Positions 25,780 to 36,009 are shown, counted from the stretch's first letter. The stretch is 64,000 nt of DNA from Algoriphagus pacificus (GCF_017254845.1 NZ_JAFKCU010000001.1:517048-581047); one strand, 5' to 3'. A program made the numbers and translations. The notes: generated from the letters alone by a model not told the origin.

Positions 25780-26227
25780 TTTCCTTTTTAAAATTTAAAA
25801 CTACAAAAGTAACGTTTATAATTTATCCATACCAACCATGTTTTCAGTTGCAATTTGCTTGATACTGCCGGCAATAAAGGCTTTAGAATCCAGCATACCT
25901 AAATTTTTTATCCTTGTAAAGACAATAAATAACCTTAACAACAAACCTATTATCACTGCTCCTATAAAAGCAATTCTTGTTTTAAGGTACTCAGATAATA
26001 AAAGTTGGATTTCGCAAATAACTTTTTGATCGCAAATTTAGTGTAAATGAAAGAATAGAATAAGTCGGAGTTCTTGTGTTTTGGTTTACTAAAGAATTAT
26101 TTTTTACTTTAAGTGACTTCCAGGGACTAAAGTTTGTGTGCAGACTAGATAGCTTTTACAAAAATATTACAGCTACAGAATCATTAGTTTTTCAATAATA
26201 TTTAATTTATTAGTTGAAAATATAAAA
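25780..26227. other. 450-bp spacer, no supported feature
   Basis: A 63-codon + strand ORF (25838-26029) is the only open frame. It starts with a weak hydrophobic segment, has no family resemblance, and lies in AT-rich DNA. I do not call it. Confidence 0.4.
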
Positions 26228-26250
26228 AAGTGGCCCAAATCGGGCCACTT
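26228..26250 (-). terminator. Terminator of the susC-susD operon
   Basis: AAGTGGCCC (26228-26236) pairs with GGGCCACTT (26242-26250) around AAATC. On the minus strand it is followed by TTTTTTATA. It sits 8 bp beyond the SusD stop. Confidence 0.9.
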
Positions 26251-26258
26251 AAAAAATA

Positions 26259-27779
26259 TTAATAACCAGGATTTTGCTCAATTGGAGCAGTATTATTAGT
26301 CTGAATTTCAGCCAAAGGAATAGGCCAAATAAACAAATGACTATCATAAGAAATAGAGTGATCCAAAGGAATCGTTCTATCAGTTGTGTAAAAGTCAATA
26401 TTTGTAATAGATCTTGAAGTAGCTTTAGCCGGAACTCCTGGCATTAGGCCTTCCCCTGATAATCTGTGGATATCAGCCCATCTTCTACCTTCTGCTAGGA
26501 ACTCAATTCTCCTTTCGTTCCAGATTGCAGTCAAAACACCTGCTTGATTTCCTAAACCTGCAACTGTATAAGCAGCAACAGAGGAAGGAAGAGCACGGCT
26601 TCTTACAGAGTTTACCAAATCAACGGCAACATCCAATTTACCAGTTCTAGCATTTGCTTCTGCAGCATTCAAAACTACTTCAGCGTATCTCAAGATCACA
26701 TTTGGATCAGTGTAAGTTGTAGCATCTTGATACTTGTCAGTAAAGATCCCTGTAGAACTTCTGGTAGTCATAGTAGTTCTTCTCAAATCTTCAGCATTCC
26801 AGAAATCCGCTCTCCAGATAATTGGAGAAATTTTCACCAAACCACGAGCTCCCAAATCAGGGTTACCATACATAGATGGTAAAGCTCCGTTTACTCCTGG
26901 ATTAGCTTCTGCAGAGTTTACGAAAGAGAAAATGTTATCAGAGCTGTTTCCTCCTCTGAATGGAGTAGCTGGATTAGCTGTGATAGCATATTTACTTGTC
27001 AATTTGTTGTATTCAGTCAATACACCTGCCCAGTCGCCCATATGAAGCTTGATTCTGGATTTCAAAGCAATTGCTGCTCCTTTATTAGCACGGAAAGCAC
27101 CACCTTCTGGTAGGAAACCTTCTGCTGCATCTAGATCTACCAAAAGCTGGGTATAATCTTCTTCTACGGTAGTTCTACCTACAGCTTCACCTTCGGGAAC
27201 TTTGGTCACATCATCGATTCCGAAAGTTCTGTAAGGAATACCCATTGAAGACGGATCGTCAGAATAAGGTCTAGCAAAGTGAACCAACAATTCATGGTGA
27301 GCCAAAGCTCTCAAGAATAGCATCTCACCTTTATAGGCATTACCTTCTTCAGCAGTCAAAACGCCATTGGTAACTGCTACATCTAAGTTTTCCAAGATGA
27401 TATTTAGTCTGTTGATCATTCTGTAAAGAGAGATCCACATACCGGAGTTATTAGCAGAGTTAGGGCTATAAGATCCCACGTAAGTGATTTCATAGAACAA
27501 CTGATCGTTGTACATATCTTCACCACGCATATCGCCTTGCTCCACATTAGCTGCACCAAAAGGATATCCCCTTTGAACAGCATTGGCATAATAGCCACGC
27601 TGTGCTGATTCATAAACACCAAGTACCGCAGATTCAATTCGAGCAGCCGTTGAGAATGCTTCAGAATCCGGAATCAAGTTGGCCGGTGTTAATTCAGTTA
27701 CATCACAAGCAGTTGTAAAGCCAGCTACAGCAAGCCCTACTAATGCCATTTTGATATTTTTTATTGTGAATTTTTTCAT
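26259..27779 (-). CDS. SusD/RagB-family nutrient-binding lipoprotein
   Basis: 506 residues. Signal with lipobox FTTAC (Cys25). Typical SusD features: YANAVQRGYPFGAAN near the start, MISLYRMINRLN, a helical TPR-like region LRALAHHELLVHFARPY, and the C-terminal motifs DPNVILRYAEVVLNAAEANAR and IWNERRIEFLAEGRRWADIHRL. It works as the substrate-capturing lid on the SusC porin encoded 27 bp upstream (27807-30884). Same transcript, ended by the hairpin at 26228. Substrate is not indicated. Confidence 0.95.
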   Translation of the reverse strand: MKKFTIKNIKMALVGLAVAGFTTACDVTELTPANLIPDSEAFSTAARIESAVLGVYESAQRGYYANAVQRGYPFGAANVEQGDMRGEDMYNDQLFYEITYVGSYSPNSANNSGMWISLYRMINRLNIILENLDVAVTNGVLTAEEGNAYKGEMLFLRALAHHELLVHFARPYSDDPSSMGIPYRTFGIDDVTKVPEGEAVGRTTVEEDYTQLLVDLDAAEGFLPEGGAFRANKGAAIALKSRIKLHMGDWAGVLTEYNKLTSKYAITANPATPFRGGNSSDNIFSFVNSAEANPGVNGALPSMYGNPDLGARGLVKISPIIWRADFWNAEDLRRTTMTTRSSTGIFTDKYQDATTYTDPNVILRYAEVVLNAAEANARTGKLDVAVDLVNSVRSRALPSSVAAYTVAGLGNQAGVLTAIWNERRIEFLAEGRRWADIHRLSGEGLMPGVPAKATSRSITNIDFYTTDRTIPLDHSISYDSHLFIWPIPLAEIQTNNTAPIEQNPGY

Positions 27780-27806
27780 GATAATTCTTCTTTTCGATTT
27801 TGATAA

Positions 27807-30800
27807 TTAGAATCCTACGTTCACACCAAGAGTGTAGGTACGGATGATTGGAGCTACGTTCCAATCCACACCAAAGCTCAACTGACCTGAGTACTGGTTA
27901 GATTCTGGATCTAATCCAGAGTAGCCAGTGAAAGTGAATGGATTCTGTACTTGTGCGAAGAATCTAGCGTTAGAAATCGCTCCTTTAAATGCACTTTGCA
28001 ATGCTGTAGTTGGTACAGTGTAACCTAAAACGATGTTTTGGATTTTTACAAAGTCACCTTTCTCAACAAATCTTGAGTTAGCAGCAGAATTTTGCCACAT
28101 GTTTTGATCCTGTCCAGAGTAAAGCTTAGGGATGTCAGTTACTTGACCACTTTCAGTCCATCTGTTTAAGATGCTTGCGTGGTTGTTAGAGAAACCTTGT
28201 CCTAAAAGACCTCTTACAGATTCATTCATGATGTAGTTACCACCTGAGAATCTAGTGAAGATTTCAGCATCGAAATTGCCAAACTTGAAGTTGTTTGACC
28301 ATCCACCTTGCCATTTTGGAAGTGTATTTCCTAGATATGCTTGAGTAGGAGCAGAACCAGCTACTGAAACATCACCAGGATTAGCTGGGTCATAAGCTTT
28401 ATATCCTAATGCACCTGGAACCAAATTGTATTGAACAATTACATCACCAGAAACATACAATGGATTACCATTTGCTGAGTTAACGCCTGCCCACTGATAA
28501 CCATATAGCTGTGCAATTGGGTTACCAACTTCAGTTCTGTTATAAGTACCAGTCAAAGGAGAAATCAACTCATTCACTTCATTCTTGATGAAAGTGATGT
28601 TGAAGTCAGTATCCCAAGAGAATTTTCCTCTGTTGATTACGTTGGCAAAAGCTCTGAATTCCAAACCAGTGTTGGTCATTTTACCTATATTTTGGCTGAT
28701 TTCATTATTAGGAACTCCTAAAGAAAGAGCTGTAGGAGCATTCAAAATCAAACCATCTATATTATTGTTAAAATAATCAACTGCGACTGTTACTCTACCA
28801 ATGGTCATATCCAAACCAACATTGAATTTCTTAGACGTTTCCCATTGCAATGCCGCATTTCCTATTTTGTTGTATCCAATTCCTGCTCCAGCGCCACCCA
28901 AAACTGGGCCATACCCCCCATAAGCAGCAAATGAGTCTATTCCAGTATTTCCAACTTCTGCATAAGATGCTCTTACTTTAAAGTCAGAAATCAATTGAGA
29001 ATTGAAGAATGCTTCATCAGAAACTCTCCATCCCACTGATCCACCGAAGAAAGTACCTCTTTGATTTTCGACTGCCAAATCAGAAATACCATCATTTCTC
29101 AAAGTGAAGGATGCCAAATATTTCCCTTTGTAAGAATAGTTGAATCTACCGAAGTAAGAATCAAATCCTCTTTCTGTATATCCCCCTCCAGAGAACTGGT
29201 TGTTATAAGAACCAGAAATGATATTGTAGAATCTATAGAAGTTATCAGAGATATCAGTCCCTTGGGCATTGAAATTATAGAATTTTGTGAATTGATATTC
29301 TAATCCAGCAGTTACGTTCAAGCTATGATCTTCTGCGAAAACTGTTTGATAGTTCAAAGTATTTTGCCAGTTCCAAAGAAAAGCTGGATTATATGCCATG
29401 AAAACAGAACCGTTTGAGCTTCTTCCATCACCGTGTCTTGGATCAAGAGATTGGAAGTCATCGTTCATGGTTAAGTCGATACCGATTTGAGTTCTTGCGG
29501 TTAAGCCAGTTAAAAGATCTACTTCACCATAAGCATTACCGATCGCTCGGTGAGTTCTACTTCTGTAAAGGTTATTGTCAATTACAAAACCGATGTTCGG
29601 GATATTGTTATCTGGACCAGCAAGGTTTGCTCCGAAACCAGTGGTTGCACCGTTTGAAGTGACATTGTATCCGTCAAATGCAGTGTTTTCAGCATCATAG
29701 ATTGGAACGTTTGGCAAAGAACGGGTTGCATTATAGATCGCACCTGAAAGTGAGTTTGCACCATTGTTCAAGCCAAAAATTTCAGTATATGAGTAAGAAA
29801 GGGAAGTTCCGATTCTTACAGCTTTAGAAATGCTGTGATCGATATTTGCTCTGAAGGAATATCTGCTCAATTCATTTGGTCTTACTGGAGACTCCTGATC
29901 TGTGTAACCCAAAGAGAAGAAGTATTTAGTAGCCTCAGAACCTCCAGCGATAGATAAATTGTGCTGCTGTGTAAAACCTTTTCTGAAAATCAAATCTTGC
30001 CAATCTGTATTTACACCAGGGTTTGCTAATGGAGACTGGTTTGCATTGGTTCTTTTTTCATTTGCAATAGTCACCCACTCATCACCAGTCAATAGATCAA
30101 ATCTGTCCACTTCTTCATTGAAACCCATGGAAGTGTTATAAGAAACTTTTGCCTTACCAGTGGAACCTCTTTTGGTAGTAATCAAGATTACACCGTTGGC
30201 AGCTCTTGAACCATAAATCGCAGAAGCAGAACCATCCTTCAATACTTCGAAAGAAGCAATATCCGCAGGGTTGATGTTTGCTAGTGGATTAGCAGCATTC
30301 ACAGATGAACGGTCACTGCTTACTACTGGTACGCCATCAATTACAATCAGTGGGCTTGCACTAGCAGTCAAAGAGTTTACACCACGAATACGAATAATAG
30401 GTGCGGCACCCAAAATACCAGATGGAGTGGTGATTTGCACACCTGGAGCTCTACCTGCCAATTGGGATTCGAATGATGGAGATACCAAGTTTTCGATTGC
30501 TTTACTATCGATAGAAGTTACAGAACCTGTAATCTCTCTTCTTTCCTGAGTACCATAACCAACAACAATTACCTCATTTAGGGTCTTGATATCTGGCTCC
30601 ATAACCACGTTGATTACAGAATTAGATCCAATAGGCATCTCTTTTGTCAAATAGCCTACAAAACTGTAGACCAAAGTAGTTGCCTCTGACGGTACCTGAA
30701 TAGAATATGATCCATCCAAATCCGTGATGGTTCCTTGGGTAGTTCCTTTCACTACCACACTTGCTCCTGGTACACCTTCCGGCTCTTCAGCTGAAGTTAC

Positions 30801-30884
30801 CCTACCAGTGATTGTTTTGGTCTGCGCTAAAACTGACACAACGGTCAGAAATGTAAACGCAAAGCCTAATAAAACTTTCTTCAT
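27807..30884 (-). CDS. SusC/RagA-family TonB-linked outer membrane transporter
   Basis: 1025 residues, complete. Signal peptide ending VLAQ, then a carboxypeptidase-regulatory-like domain (ITGRVTSAEEPEGVPGASV), a plug domain (VIVVGYGTQERREITGSV, VLKDGSASAIYGSRAANG, VILITTKRG), and a long barrel ending YTLGVNVGF with a terminal Phe as in outer membrane barrels. Forms an import pair with the downstream SusD. No sigma/anti-sigma genes or glycoside hydrolases lie next to it, so it is not an obvious polysaccharide utilisation locus. The 5' leader carries a hairpin at 30909-30936. Confidence 0.95.
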   Translation of the reverse strand: MKKVLLGFAFTFLTVVSVLAQTKTITGRVTSAEEPEGVPGASVVVKGTTQGTITDLDGSYSIQVPSEATTLVYSFVGYLTKEMPIGSNSVINVVMEPDIKTLNEVIVVGYGTQERREITGSVTSIDSKAIENLVSPSFESQLAGRAPGVQITTPSGILGAAPIIRIRGVNSLTASASPLIVIDGVPVVSSDRSSVNAANPLANINPADIASFEVLKDGSASAIYGSRAANGVILITTKRGSTGKAKVSYNTSMGFNEEVDRFDLLTGDEWVTIANEKRTNANQSPLANPGVNTDWQDLIFRKGFTQQHNLSIAGGSEATKYFFSLGYTDQESPVRPNELSRYSFRANIDHSISKAVRIGTSLSYSYTEIFGLNNGANSLSGAIYNATRSLPNVPIYDAENTAFDGYNVTSNGATTGFGANLAGPDNNIPNIGFVIDNNLYRSRTHRAIGNAYGEVDLLTGLTARTQIGIDLTMNDDFQSLDPRHGDGRSSNGSVFMAYNPAFLWNWQNTLNYQTVFAEDHSLNVTAGLEYQFTKFYNFNAQGTDISDNFYRFYNIISGSYNNQFSGGGYTERGFDSYFGRFNYSYKGKYLASFTLRNDGISDLAVENQRGTFFGGSVGWRVSDEAFFNSQLISDFKVRASYAEVGNTGIDSFAAYGGYGPVLGGAGAGIGYNKIGNAALQWETSKKFNVGLDMTIGRVTVAVDYFNNNIDGLILNAPTALSLGVPNNEISQNIGKMTNTGLEFRAFANVINRGKFSWDTDFNITFIKNEVNELISPLTGTYNRTEVGNPIAQLYGYQWAGVNSANGNPLYVSGDVIVQYNLVPGALGYKAYDPANPGDVSVAGSAPTQAYLGNTLPKWQGGWSNNFKFGNFDAEIFTRFSGGNYIMNESVRGLLGQGFSNNHASILNRWTESGQVTDIPKLYSGQDQNMWQNSAANSRFVEKGDFVKIQNIVLGYTVPTTALQSAFKGAISNARFFAQVQNPFTFTGYSGLDPESNQYSGQLSFGVDWNVAPIIRTYTLGVNVGF

Positions 30885-30908
30885 AGGTTGTTTTTTTAGT
30901 TTAGTTAA

Positions 30909-30936
30909 CTTTCAAAGCGTGAATATCCTTTGAAAG
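30909..30936. promoter_or_regulatory. Hairpin or operator in the leader of the susC gene
   Basis: CTTTCAAAG (30909-30917) pairs exactly with CTTTGAAAG (30928-30936), 25 bp before the ATG at 30884. It may be a leader hairpin controlling translation or a dyad bound by a regulator. Confidence 0.4.
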
Positions 30937-31377
30937 AACCAAATGAAAAAAATTCAAAAAGGCTGTCTATTGGGCGTATAGGCCAATTTTATATGGGCTT
31001 TATGTTAAAAATTAATTTTTTCTTTCGTTTATAAAATTAGACTCACTAATTCAGTATAAACAGGAAATCTAAATGTTAAAATCTGATGAAAAATTTGGAT
31101 AATATGTTAAAAATGAACTTTTGTATTTGAATCTTAAAATAATTCAAATAGTCCAAAACTTGGATTAGGACAGATTTTCAGAAAAAAATTCTTAGTTCAC
31201 TTGGTTTTTAATAGGTGTCCCCAATAAAATTCTGATTCTAAAAAATCAACTTACTTTTCATTCAGAATAAATTATCAAATGAATGCAAAAAAACAGAATT
31301 TTATAAAATTTTATTTTTTTTGATAAATGGCAATCTTTTTTTGCTAAAAATCAAATTTTGACCTTATACACCAGAAA
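30937..31377. other. 440-bp AT-rich spacer
   Basis: Between the start of the susC gene and the end of the 2H phosphoesterase gene. It would contain the susCD promoter. I see no reliable -33/-7 pair and no other structure. Confidence 0.4.
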
Positions 31378-31929
31378 TCAACCTCCAAAATCAATCTTTT
31401 TGATAATTTCCCACCTTCTATTCTCTCTTTTAAGCAAAAAAAGTTGACTTGAAACGAAATCATATGAAATTGATTTCATTTTTAACACTTCTAATATATT
31501 TGGTATCTGGGCTTTTTTCAAATCTTTAAATGCTATAGTCATGTGAGGATGAAAGTTTCTATCGCTTAGCTCGTCGACCAGCTTCAATTCTCTTTTGCAA
31601 TACAATTTCAACTCACGCTGCAAATCAAATAAGTCTTCGCCGGCATCTATTTTTAGATAAATGACCCGGTCACCAAAAGTCCCAACTCCCCCAACCTTTA
31701 AACTTATCTCCTTGTAATTTTTTAAAAAATCCGACAAAGATTGGATTAAGGATTCTTCCTTGGCCTCGTTATAGGAGAAAGGCATTTTCAATGTGACATG
31801 TGCCGGGGATTTCAGAGCATATTTGCAATTGAATTCTTCCTTAAGTTGCATTTTTAGGGCAGTTACCCTTTCTTGAAGGTCGCCTTCCGGAACCAAAGCG
31901 AGAAAATATTTTTGAAAACTAGCCATCAC
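31378..31929 (-). CDS. 2H phosphoesterase (2'-5' RNA ligase-like / cyclic phosphodiesterase family)
   Basis: 183 residues with the two HxT/S motifs of the 2H family: HVTL (His44) and HMTI (His129), separated by about 85 residues as expected. Reaction in the family is hydrolysis of 2',3'-cyclic or 1'',2''-cyclic phosphates in RNA or ligation of RNA halves. Cytoplasmic, no signal. Divergent from the universal stress gene (32031) 100 bp away. Specificity is not predictable from sequence. Confidence 0.8.
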   Translation of the reverse strand: MMASFQKYFLALVPEGDLQERVTALKMQLKEEFNCKYALKSPAHVTLKMPFSYNEAKEESLIQSLSDFLKNYKEISLKVGGVGTFGDRVIYLKIDAGEDLFDLQRELKLYCKRELKLVDELSDRNFHPHMTIAFKDLKKAQIPNILEVLKMKSISYDFVSSQLFLLKRENRRWEIIKKIDFGG

Positions 31930-32030
31930 TCAAAATTACCTCGAAATACAATCTTCTGCGTAAAAACAAAAAAACTATTCGAATTCCTCATTCAAAGCCT
32001 TAAATTGATAAGCTTAAATACCAAACAGCT

Positions 32031-32945
32031 ATGAAATACTTTTCCAAGGCCATGATTGGCCTCGATCTTACTGAAATGGACGATATTCTGATTAAGAAAA
32101 CAATTGTTTTCTTGAAGTTTCTCGGAATAGATAAGTGCTATTTTGTTCACATAGCTAAGGATCTTGCTATTCCTCAAGAGATTTTAGACAATTACCCAGA
32201 TCTTTTGGCACCAGGAGATGAGTCCTTAGAGGCAATGATCAAAGACAAATTAAAAATGTATGATTTTCCCTCATCTATAGAAATTGAAGTTTTTGCAGAA
32301 GAAGGAAGTCATCCGCTGGAAACATTTTTACGATGGGCAAAAATTAAAGACGTGGATTTGATCATCATGGGAAGAAAAGAAACTCTAGAAGGATCTGGTT
32401 CCCTAGCAAAAGGTATAGCCAAAAAAGCTCCCTGCTCAATTTTAATGCTTCAGGAAAAAAGAACTCCAGCTTTGCCTAAAAAAATCATGATACCAAGTGA
32501 TTTCTCCGAGCATACGCATATGATTTATGACTTTGCAGAGCGGATTTCAGATGAGCTCCATGCCGAATTACTTCCAGTGCATATGTACCATGTGCCGCAT
32601 GGTTATTCGAAAACAGGAAAGACATTTGAGGAATTTGCTGAAATCATGAAAGAAAATGCAAAACATGATTTCCAAAAATTTGTAAGCAAACACAATCATC
32701 CAGAGCTGGAATGCCATTTTGTATTAAATGACGGCCAAGATGATGGAAAAGTCCTCTTGGACGAAGGTATCGAATTAGGTGTAGATATGATCCTGTTAGG
32801 TTCCAGAGGAAAAACCAAATCAGCGGCTATCCTATTGGGTAGTGTAGCAGAAAAATTAGTGATGGTCAACAATGTATTGCCGATGTTGATTTTCAAGAAA
32901 AAAGGAGAAACAATTGGCTTTTTTGATGCCCTATTTAAATTATAA
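32031..32945 (+). CDS. Tandem universal stress protein (UspA) family protein
   Basis: 304 residues with two Usp domains. The second carries a clear nucleotide-binding pattern ILLGSRGKTKS followed by GSVAEKLV. The first has VDLIIMGRKETLEGSGSLAKG and ends CSILML. Cytoplasmic, probably ATP/ADP-binding and induced by stress. It runs convergently into the methyltransferase remnant (6-bp overlap at 32940-32945). Confidence 0.85.
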   Translation: MKYFSKAMIGLDLTEMDDILIKKTIVFLKFLGIDKCYFVHIAKDLAIPQEILDNYPDLLAPGDESLEAMIKDKLKMYDFPSSIEIEVFAEEGSHPLETFLRWAKIKDVDLIIMGRKETLEGSGSLAKGIAKKAPCSILMLQEKRTPALPKKIMIPSDFSEHTHMIYDFAERISDELHAELLPVHMYHVPHGYSKTGKTFEEFAEIMKENAKHDFQKFVSKHNHPELECHFVLNDGQDDGKVLLDEGIELGVDMILLGSRGKTKSAAILLGSVAEKLVMVNNVLPMLIFKKKGETIGFFDALFKL

Positions 32946-33838
32946 AGGTTTCGTCAAGTAGAAACAAACCTGATCCCCTAAGCCCTCTTGGTTCAACTTG
33001 AGGGCTTTTTCTTTGAATTCTTTTAACTCCATCGGAGAAAAATTTTCAGCTACCAAACTCAGATCCAGCGGTAGTCCTTTTTTATACAGGGCCGTTCCCC
33101 AAAACTGAAATTCATCCGAATCAAAAACCAGCTTATCCATTTGGAAGCCAATTTGATCCGCAACTTTTCGGAATCCCTCAGTTGAGGCAATAATCAAATG
33201 CCTCGGTGCATCCAATTGTACCCAATACGTTCGATCACTTTTCCAAACAGCTGCATCCGAAACTGGTGTTCTAACCAATAGTTTTCCACCGGGATTTAAC
33301 TTTTTAAAGCTGGATCCTCCATGTGCTCAAATGAAATTTGATGCATCATGATAACATCAAATTTCATTTCAGCTTCCTCAATGGATTTCTTCCAAAGCTT
33401 CAGCGCCGAATTTATTTGCTTAGTTTGCTCCATAAATGGATCAAATCCATGCAGATCTTTAAATCCAGACACGCTTAGTTCGTATAACAATTGCCCATTC
33501 CCGCAGCCTACGTCTGCAATCCTATCGGAGTAGGATAAATTCAACTTTAGAAGCCAGGCACCATAACTCGGTTGGAATACCTTCCATCCCGAAGTCAAAA
33601 ACACTTTCATTCGAAGCTGCTTGATTATATTTTTTAGGGATGCTGAATAGGTGAGTCCAGTAAAAGAATAGTATTCTCCTGAATAATACTTTGCCAAATC
33701 CTGAGGAATGTCCTCAAGTTGAAGGGAGTAACATTCCTGGCATTCGGAATAAGTAAATTCAGTACCAAGACCAAACATCCTTTCTTCGGCAGAAAAGGGA
33801 ACTAGTTGAGATGATCCACAAAATTTACAGGTGCTCAT
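32940..33838 (-). pseudogene. Frameshifted SAM methyltransferase with four-Cys N-terminus
   Basis: Two open frames, 33296-33838 and 32940-33278, are the front and back of one methyltransferase similar to the gene at 24874. The front keeps Cys4, Cys7, Cys33, Cys36 and motif I IADVGCGNGQLL. It then reads MEDPALKS and stops. In the other frame the sequence continues KKLNPGGKLLVRTPVSD, the conserved strand after motif I. The break lies in an A5 run near 33302-33306, where adding one A would restore the frame. Compared with the paralogue about six residues are also missing. Either a recent mutation or a sequencing error in a homopolymer. Confidence 0.75.
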
Positions 33839-33842
33839 CTAT

Positions 33843-34313
33843 TCACAGAACTTCTTTTCTAAACCAAAGACTCTTTAAAAATGTAATAATCTTTACCTCA
33901 ATTAGCTTCTCCTTTCCAGATATAGATTTCATGAAAAATATAATTCCTGTGCGAAACGCTCCCATCATAAGAAATAACCCTATTCCCAAAACCGCAATTG
34001 GAACAACTTGCAAGGAAGGTGTCCTAACAGGCAGCCACAATATTGCTGTGGCACAAATAAACCAGAAAAGAGTCTTTAAAAGTTGTTTCCAGGATAGTTC
34101 CAACTCTGCTTTACGAATCAATTTATAATCTTTGCGCAGCGTGGAAACCATAAGCCACAAAAAAGTAAGTGGGATCAGGGCTGCATAATCTACATTGACT
34201 AACAGTCCTCCGTGATGCAAAGCAAAGTTGCAAATACTGAGAGAAATTAAACAAACCAAGAAATCAATCGGGATAAATATCCAGGGAAAATAAATTTTAA
34301 ATTTTTTGGCCAT
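33843..34313 (-). CDS. Membrane protein resembling the N-terminal part of a polyprenyl glycosylphosphotransferase
   Basis: 156 residues with four hydrophobic helices (about 8-30, 42-60, 82-100, 102-130). The N-terminal part resembles the membrane domain of WcaJ-type sugar transferases, but the catalytic C-terminal domain is missing. It sits 4 bp from the frameshifted methyltransferase on the same strand. It may be a remnant of a polysaccharide gene cluster, or a short membrane protein in its own right. Confidence 0.45.
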   Translation of the reverse strand: MAKKFKIYFPWIFIPIDFLVCLISLSICNFALHHGGLLVNVDYAALIPLTFLWLMVSTLRKDYKLIRKAELELSWKQLLKTLFWFICATAILWLPVRTPSLQVVPIAVLGIGLFLMMGAFRTGIIFFMKSISGKEKLIEVKIITFLKSLWFRKEVL

Positions 34314-34471
34314 AAAACAATCTTGAACTTAAAATAGGAATCAGCAAGAGCAGACCCTATTATCAAAAATCACGAATTAGGTTCAATTCTAAACCAAAAT
34401 TAAGAAAAGTATCACCAAGCCTGCTTACTTTTGAATTTAATTGTTTTCCCAAACGCTCTTTTGAGCAATCT

Positions 34472-35146
34472 ATGAGTTTTATTACCGATTTATTTGCAGC
34501 ATCTGACAATCCCAATTCTCTAGGTGCAAAACTTAGAAACAAAAGACAACAGAAATTCGAAGAGTTATTTTTCTCCAACTTCTCCTCTAGTGAAAAAGTA
34601 AGGATTCTGGATGTTGGCGGTACGGCTTATTTTTGGAAAAACAGCGCGCTTCTTCAATTACAAAATGTAGAGATCGTTTTGCTCAACCTGACCAAGGAAG
34701 AAGTAAATCTACCCAATATTACCAGTGTTTCAGGAGATGCGACGAATATGCCTGAATTTGAGGATCAAAGTTTCGATTTAGTCTTTTCGAATTCGGTCAT
34801 TGAGCACCTTTATACTTGGGAAAACCAAGTCAAAATGGCTAATGAAATCATGCGAGTGGGTAAAAAGTATTTTATTCAAACTCCAAATAAATACTTCCCT
34901 ATTGAGGCACACTACGCAATCCCATTTGCTCAATTCGCTCCAAAATCATTGATTTTTCAGGTATTGACCAAAACAAAACTCAGCAGAATGCAAAAGTGGG
35001 AAGCAGAGAATGCCAGACAATATTTAGATGAAATTCTTCTTTTGGATGAAAAGGGTATGAAAAAATTATTCCCAAAAGCGAGCCTCTACAAAGAAAAAAT
35101 GCTGGGAATGACCAAGTCATTCTCAGCACATAATCTAGATGAATAG
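34472..35146 (+). CDS. Class I SAM-dependent methyltransferase
   Basis: 224 residues, soluble. Motif I is VRILDVGGTAYFW, the central acidic loop is SGDATNMPEFEDQSFDLVFSNSVIEHLY, and FIQTPNKYFPIEAHY is the post-III region. It resembles Methyltransf_11 enzymes of cell-wall or glycan modification. Divergent from the membrane gene (34313). TACTTTTG at 34426-34433 matches the Bacteroidota -7 box TAnnTTTG about 40 bp before the ATG, so a promoter there is plausible. Convergent with DUF3050. Confidence 0.75.
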   Translation: MSFITDLFAASDNPNSLGAKLRNKRQQKFEELFFSNFSSSEKVRILDVGGTAYFWKNSALLQLQNVEIVLLNLTKEEVNLPNITSVSGDATNMPEFEDQSFDLVFSNSVIEHLYTWENQVKMANEIMRVGKKYFIQTPNKYFPIEAHYAIPFAQFAPKSLIFQVLTKTKLSRMQKWEAENARQYLDEILLLDEKGMKKLFPKASLYKEKMLGMTKSFSAHNLDE

Positions 35147-35147
35147 C

Positions 35148-35936
35148 TTAGGCTAATTCGCAGTTTTTTTCTTTGATCATTTGATGAATTCCATCCCAAA
35201 GCACCTTTCTTGCTTCTAAAGCTTCACGTGCTGCTTTTTCCGCTTCCACATACTTTTTAGGATTCTCGCCCATCAAATGGGAGACCATTCTCCAAGCCAA
35301 AGGTCCGTGTTCTTCCTCATCCAAATGGATGTGGCGATCAAAATAAAAAGACAAGGTTTTGAGTTTCTCTGGTTGATTTCTCACCAATTCATCCACTAGT
35401 TTTCTGAAGAGATCTGGAATCAAATCTTCTCTCCCCAAAGTAAAAGAAGCAGCAATTTCATGTGGCTTCCCGTTTTTTATTGTCTCAAAGTTCGTTTTGA
35501 GGAAAGTTCTTACAAAAGCGGGCAATTCCATTTCCTCAAAAACATCATATAGATCATTGCCCTCCCTGATTTTTGAAATCAAAGATTCGATTGTAACAGT
35601 TGATGCTCCAGCCTCTCGCATGGCTTTGAGGTATAATTCAAAATGGCTGCAAAATCCTCCTGCTCCATCCTCATCACTTTCCTCAGCTAGCACGATGTCA
35701 TTGATCAATCTAGCAATCATCGGGTCCTGAGCCGGAACCCAAGGAATACTTGTACCAGTAAGCCTCATTTGCAGAGCTTTCAACAAGCTCATAAAATCCC
35801 AAACAGCAAAGACATGGTACTCCATGAATAGCTGAAAATCTGATAAAGTATTTAAGTCCTGATATAGTGGGTGACTCAATAAAATTTCACGTTCAGGCTG
35901 AACTGCCTGAATCAATCTAGCCAAAGGTGTTTCCAT
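35148..35936 (-). CDS. DUF3050 domain protein (heme-oxygenase-like fold)
   Basis: 262 residues over the whole length of DUF3050. Features are LLSHPLYQ near the start, EYHVFAVWDFMSLLKALQ, WVPAQDP, LAEESDED and a helical C-terminal with HIHLDEEEHGPLAW. The fold is all-helical, and conserved His/Glu suggest a metal- or heme-binding oxygenase-like protein. No signal. Lies beside an ABC exporter gene (36010) on the same strand, 70 bp apart. Function unknown. Confidence 0.85.
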   Translation of the reverse strand: METPLARLIQAVQPEREILLSHPLYQDLNTLSDFQLFMEYHVFAVWDFMSLLKALQMRLTGTSIPWVPAQDPMIARLINDIVLAEESDEDGAGGFCSHFELYLKAMREAGASTVTIESLISKIREGNDLYDVFEEMELPAFVRTFLKTNFETIKNGKPHEIAASFTLGREDLIPDLFRKLVDELVRNQPEKLKTLSFYFDRHIHLDEEEHGPLAWRMVSHLMGENPKKYVEAEKAAREALEARKVLWDGIHQMIKEKNCELA

Positions 35937-36009
35937 TAATTTTTTTCCTGAAATACGAATTGATTTAAAAATCGGTTTTAGCAGACCCCTGATAGTTTGG
36001 GATTAAAAC

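Noticed and set aside
25838-26029. 63-codon + strand ORF
   Set aside because: AT-rich, no family resemblance and no operon context.
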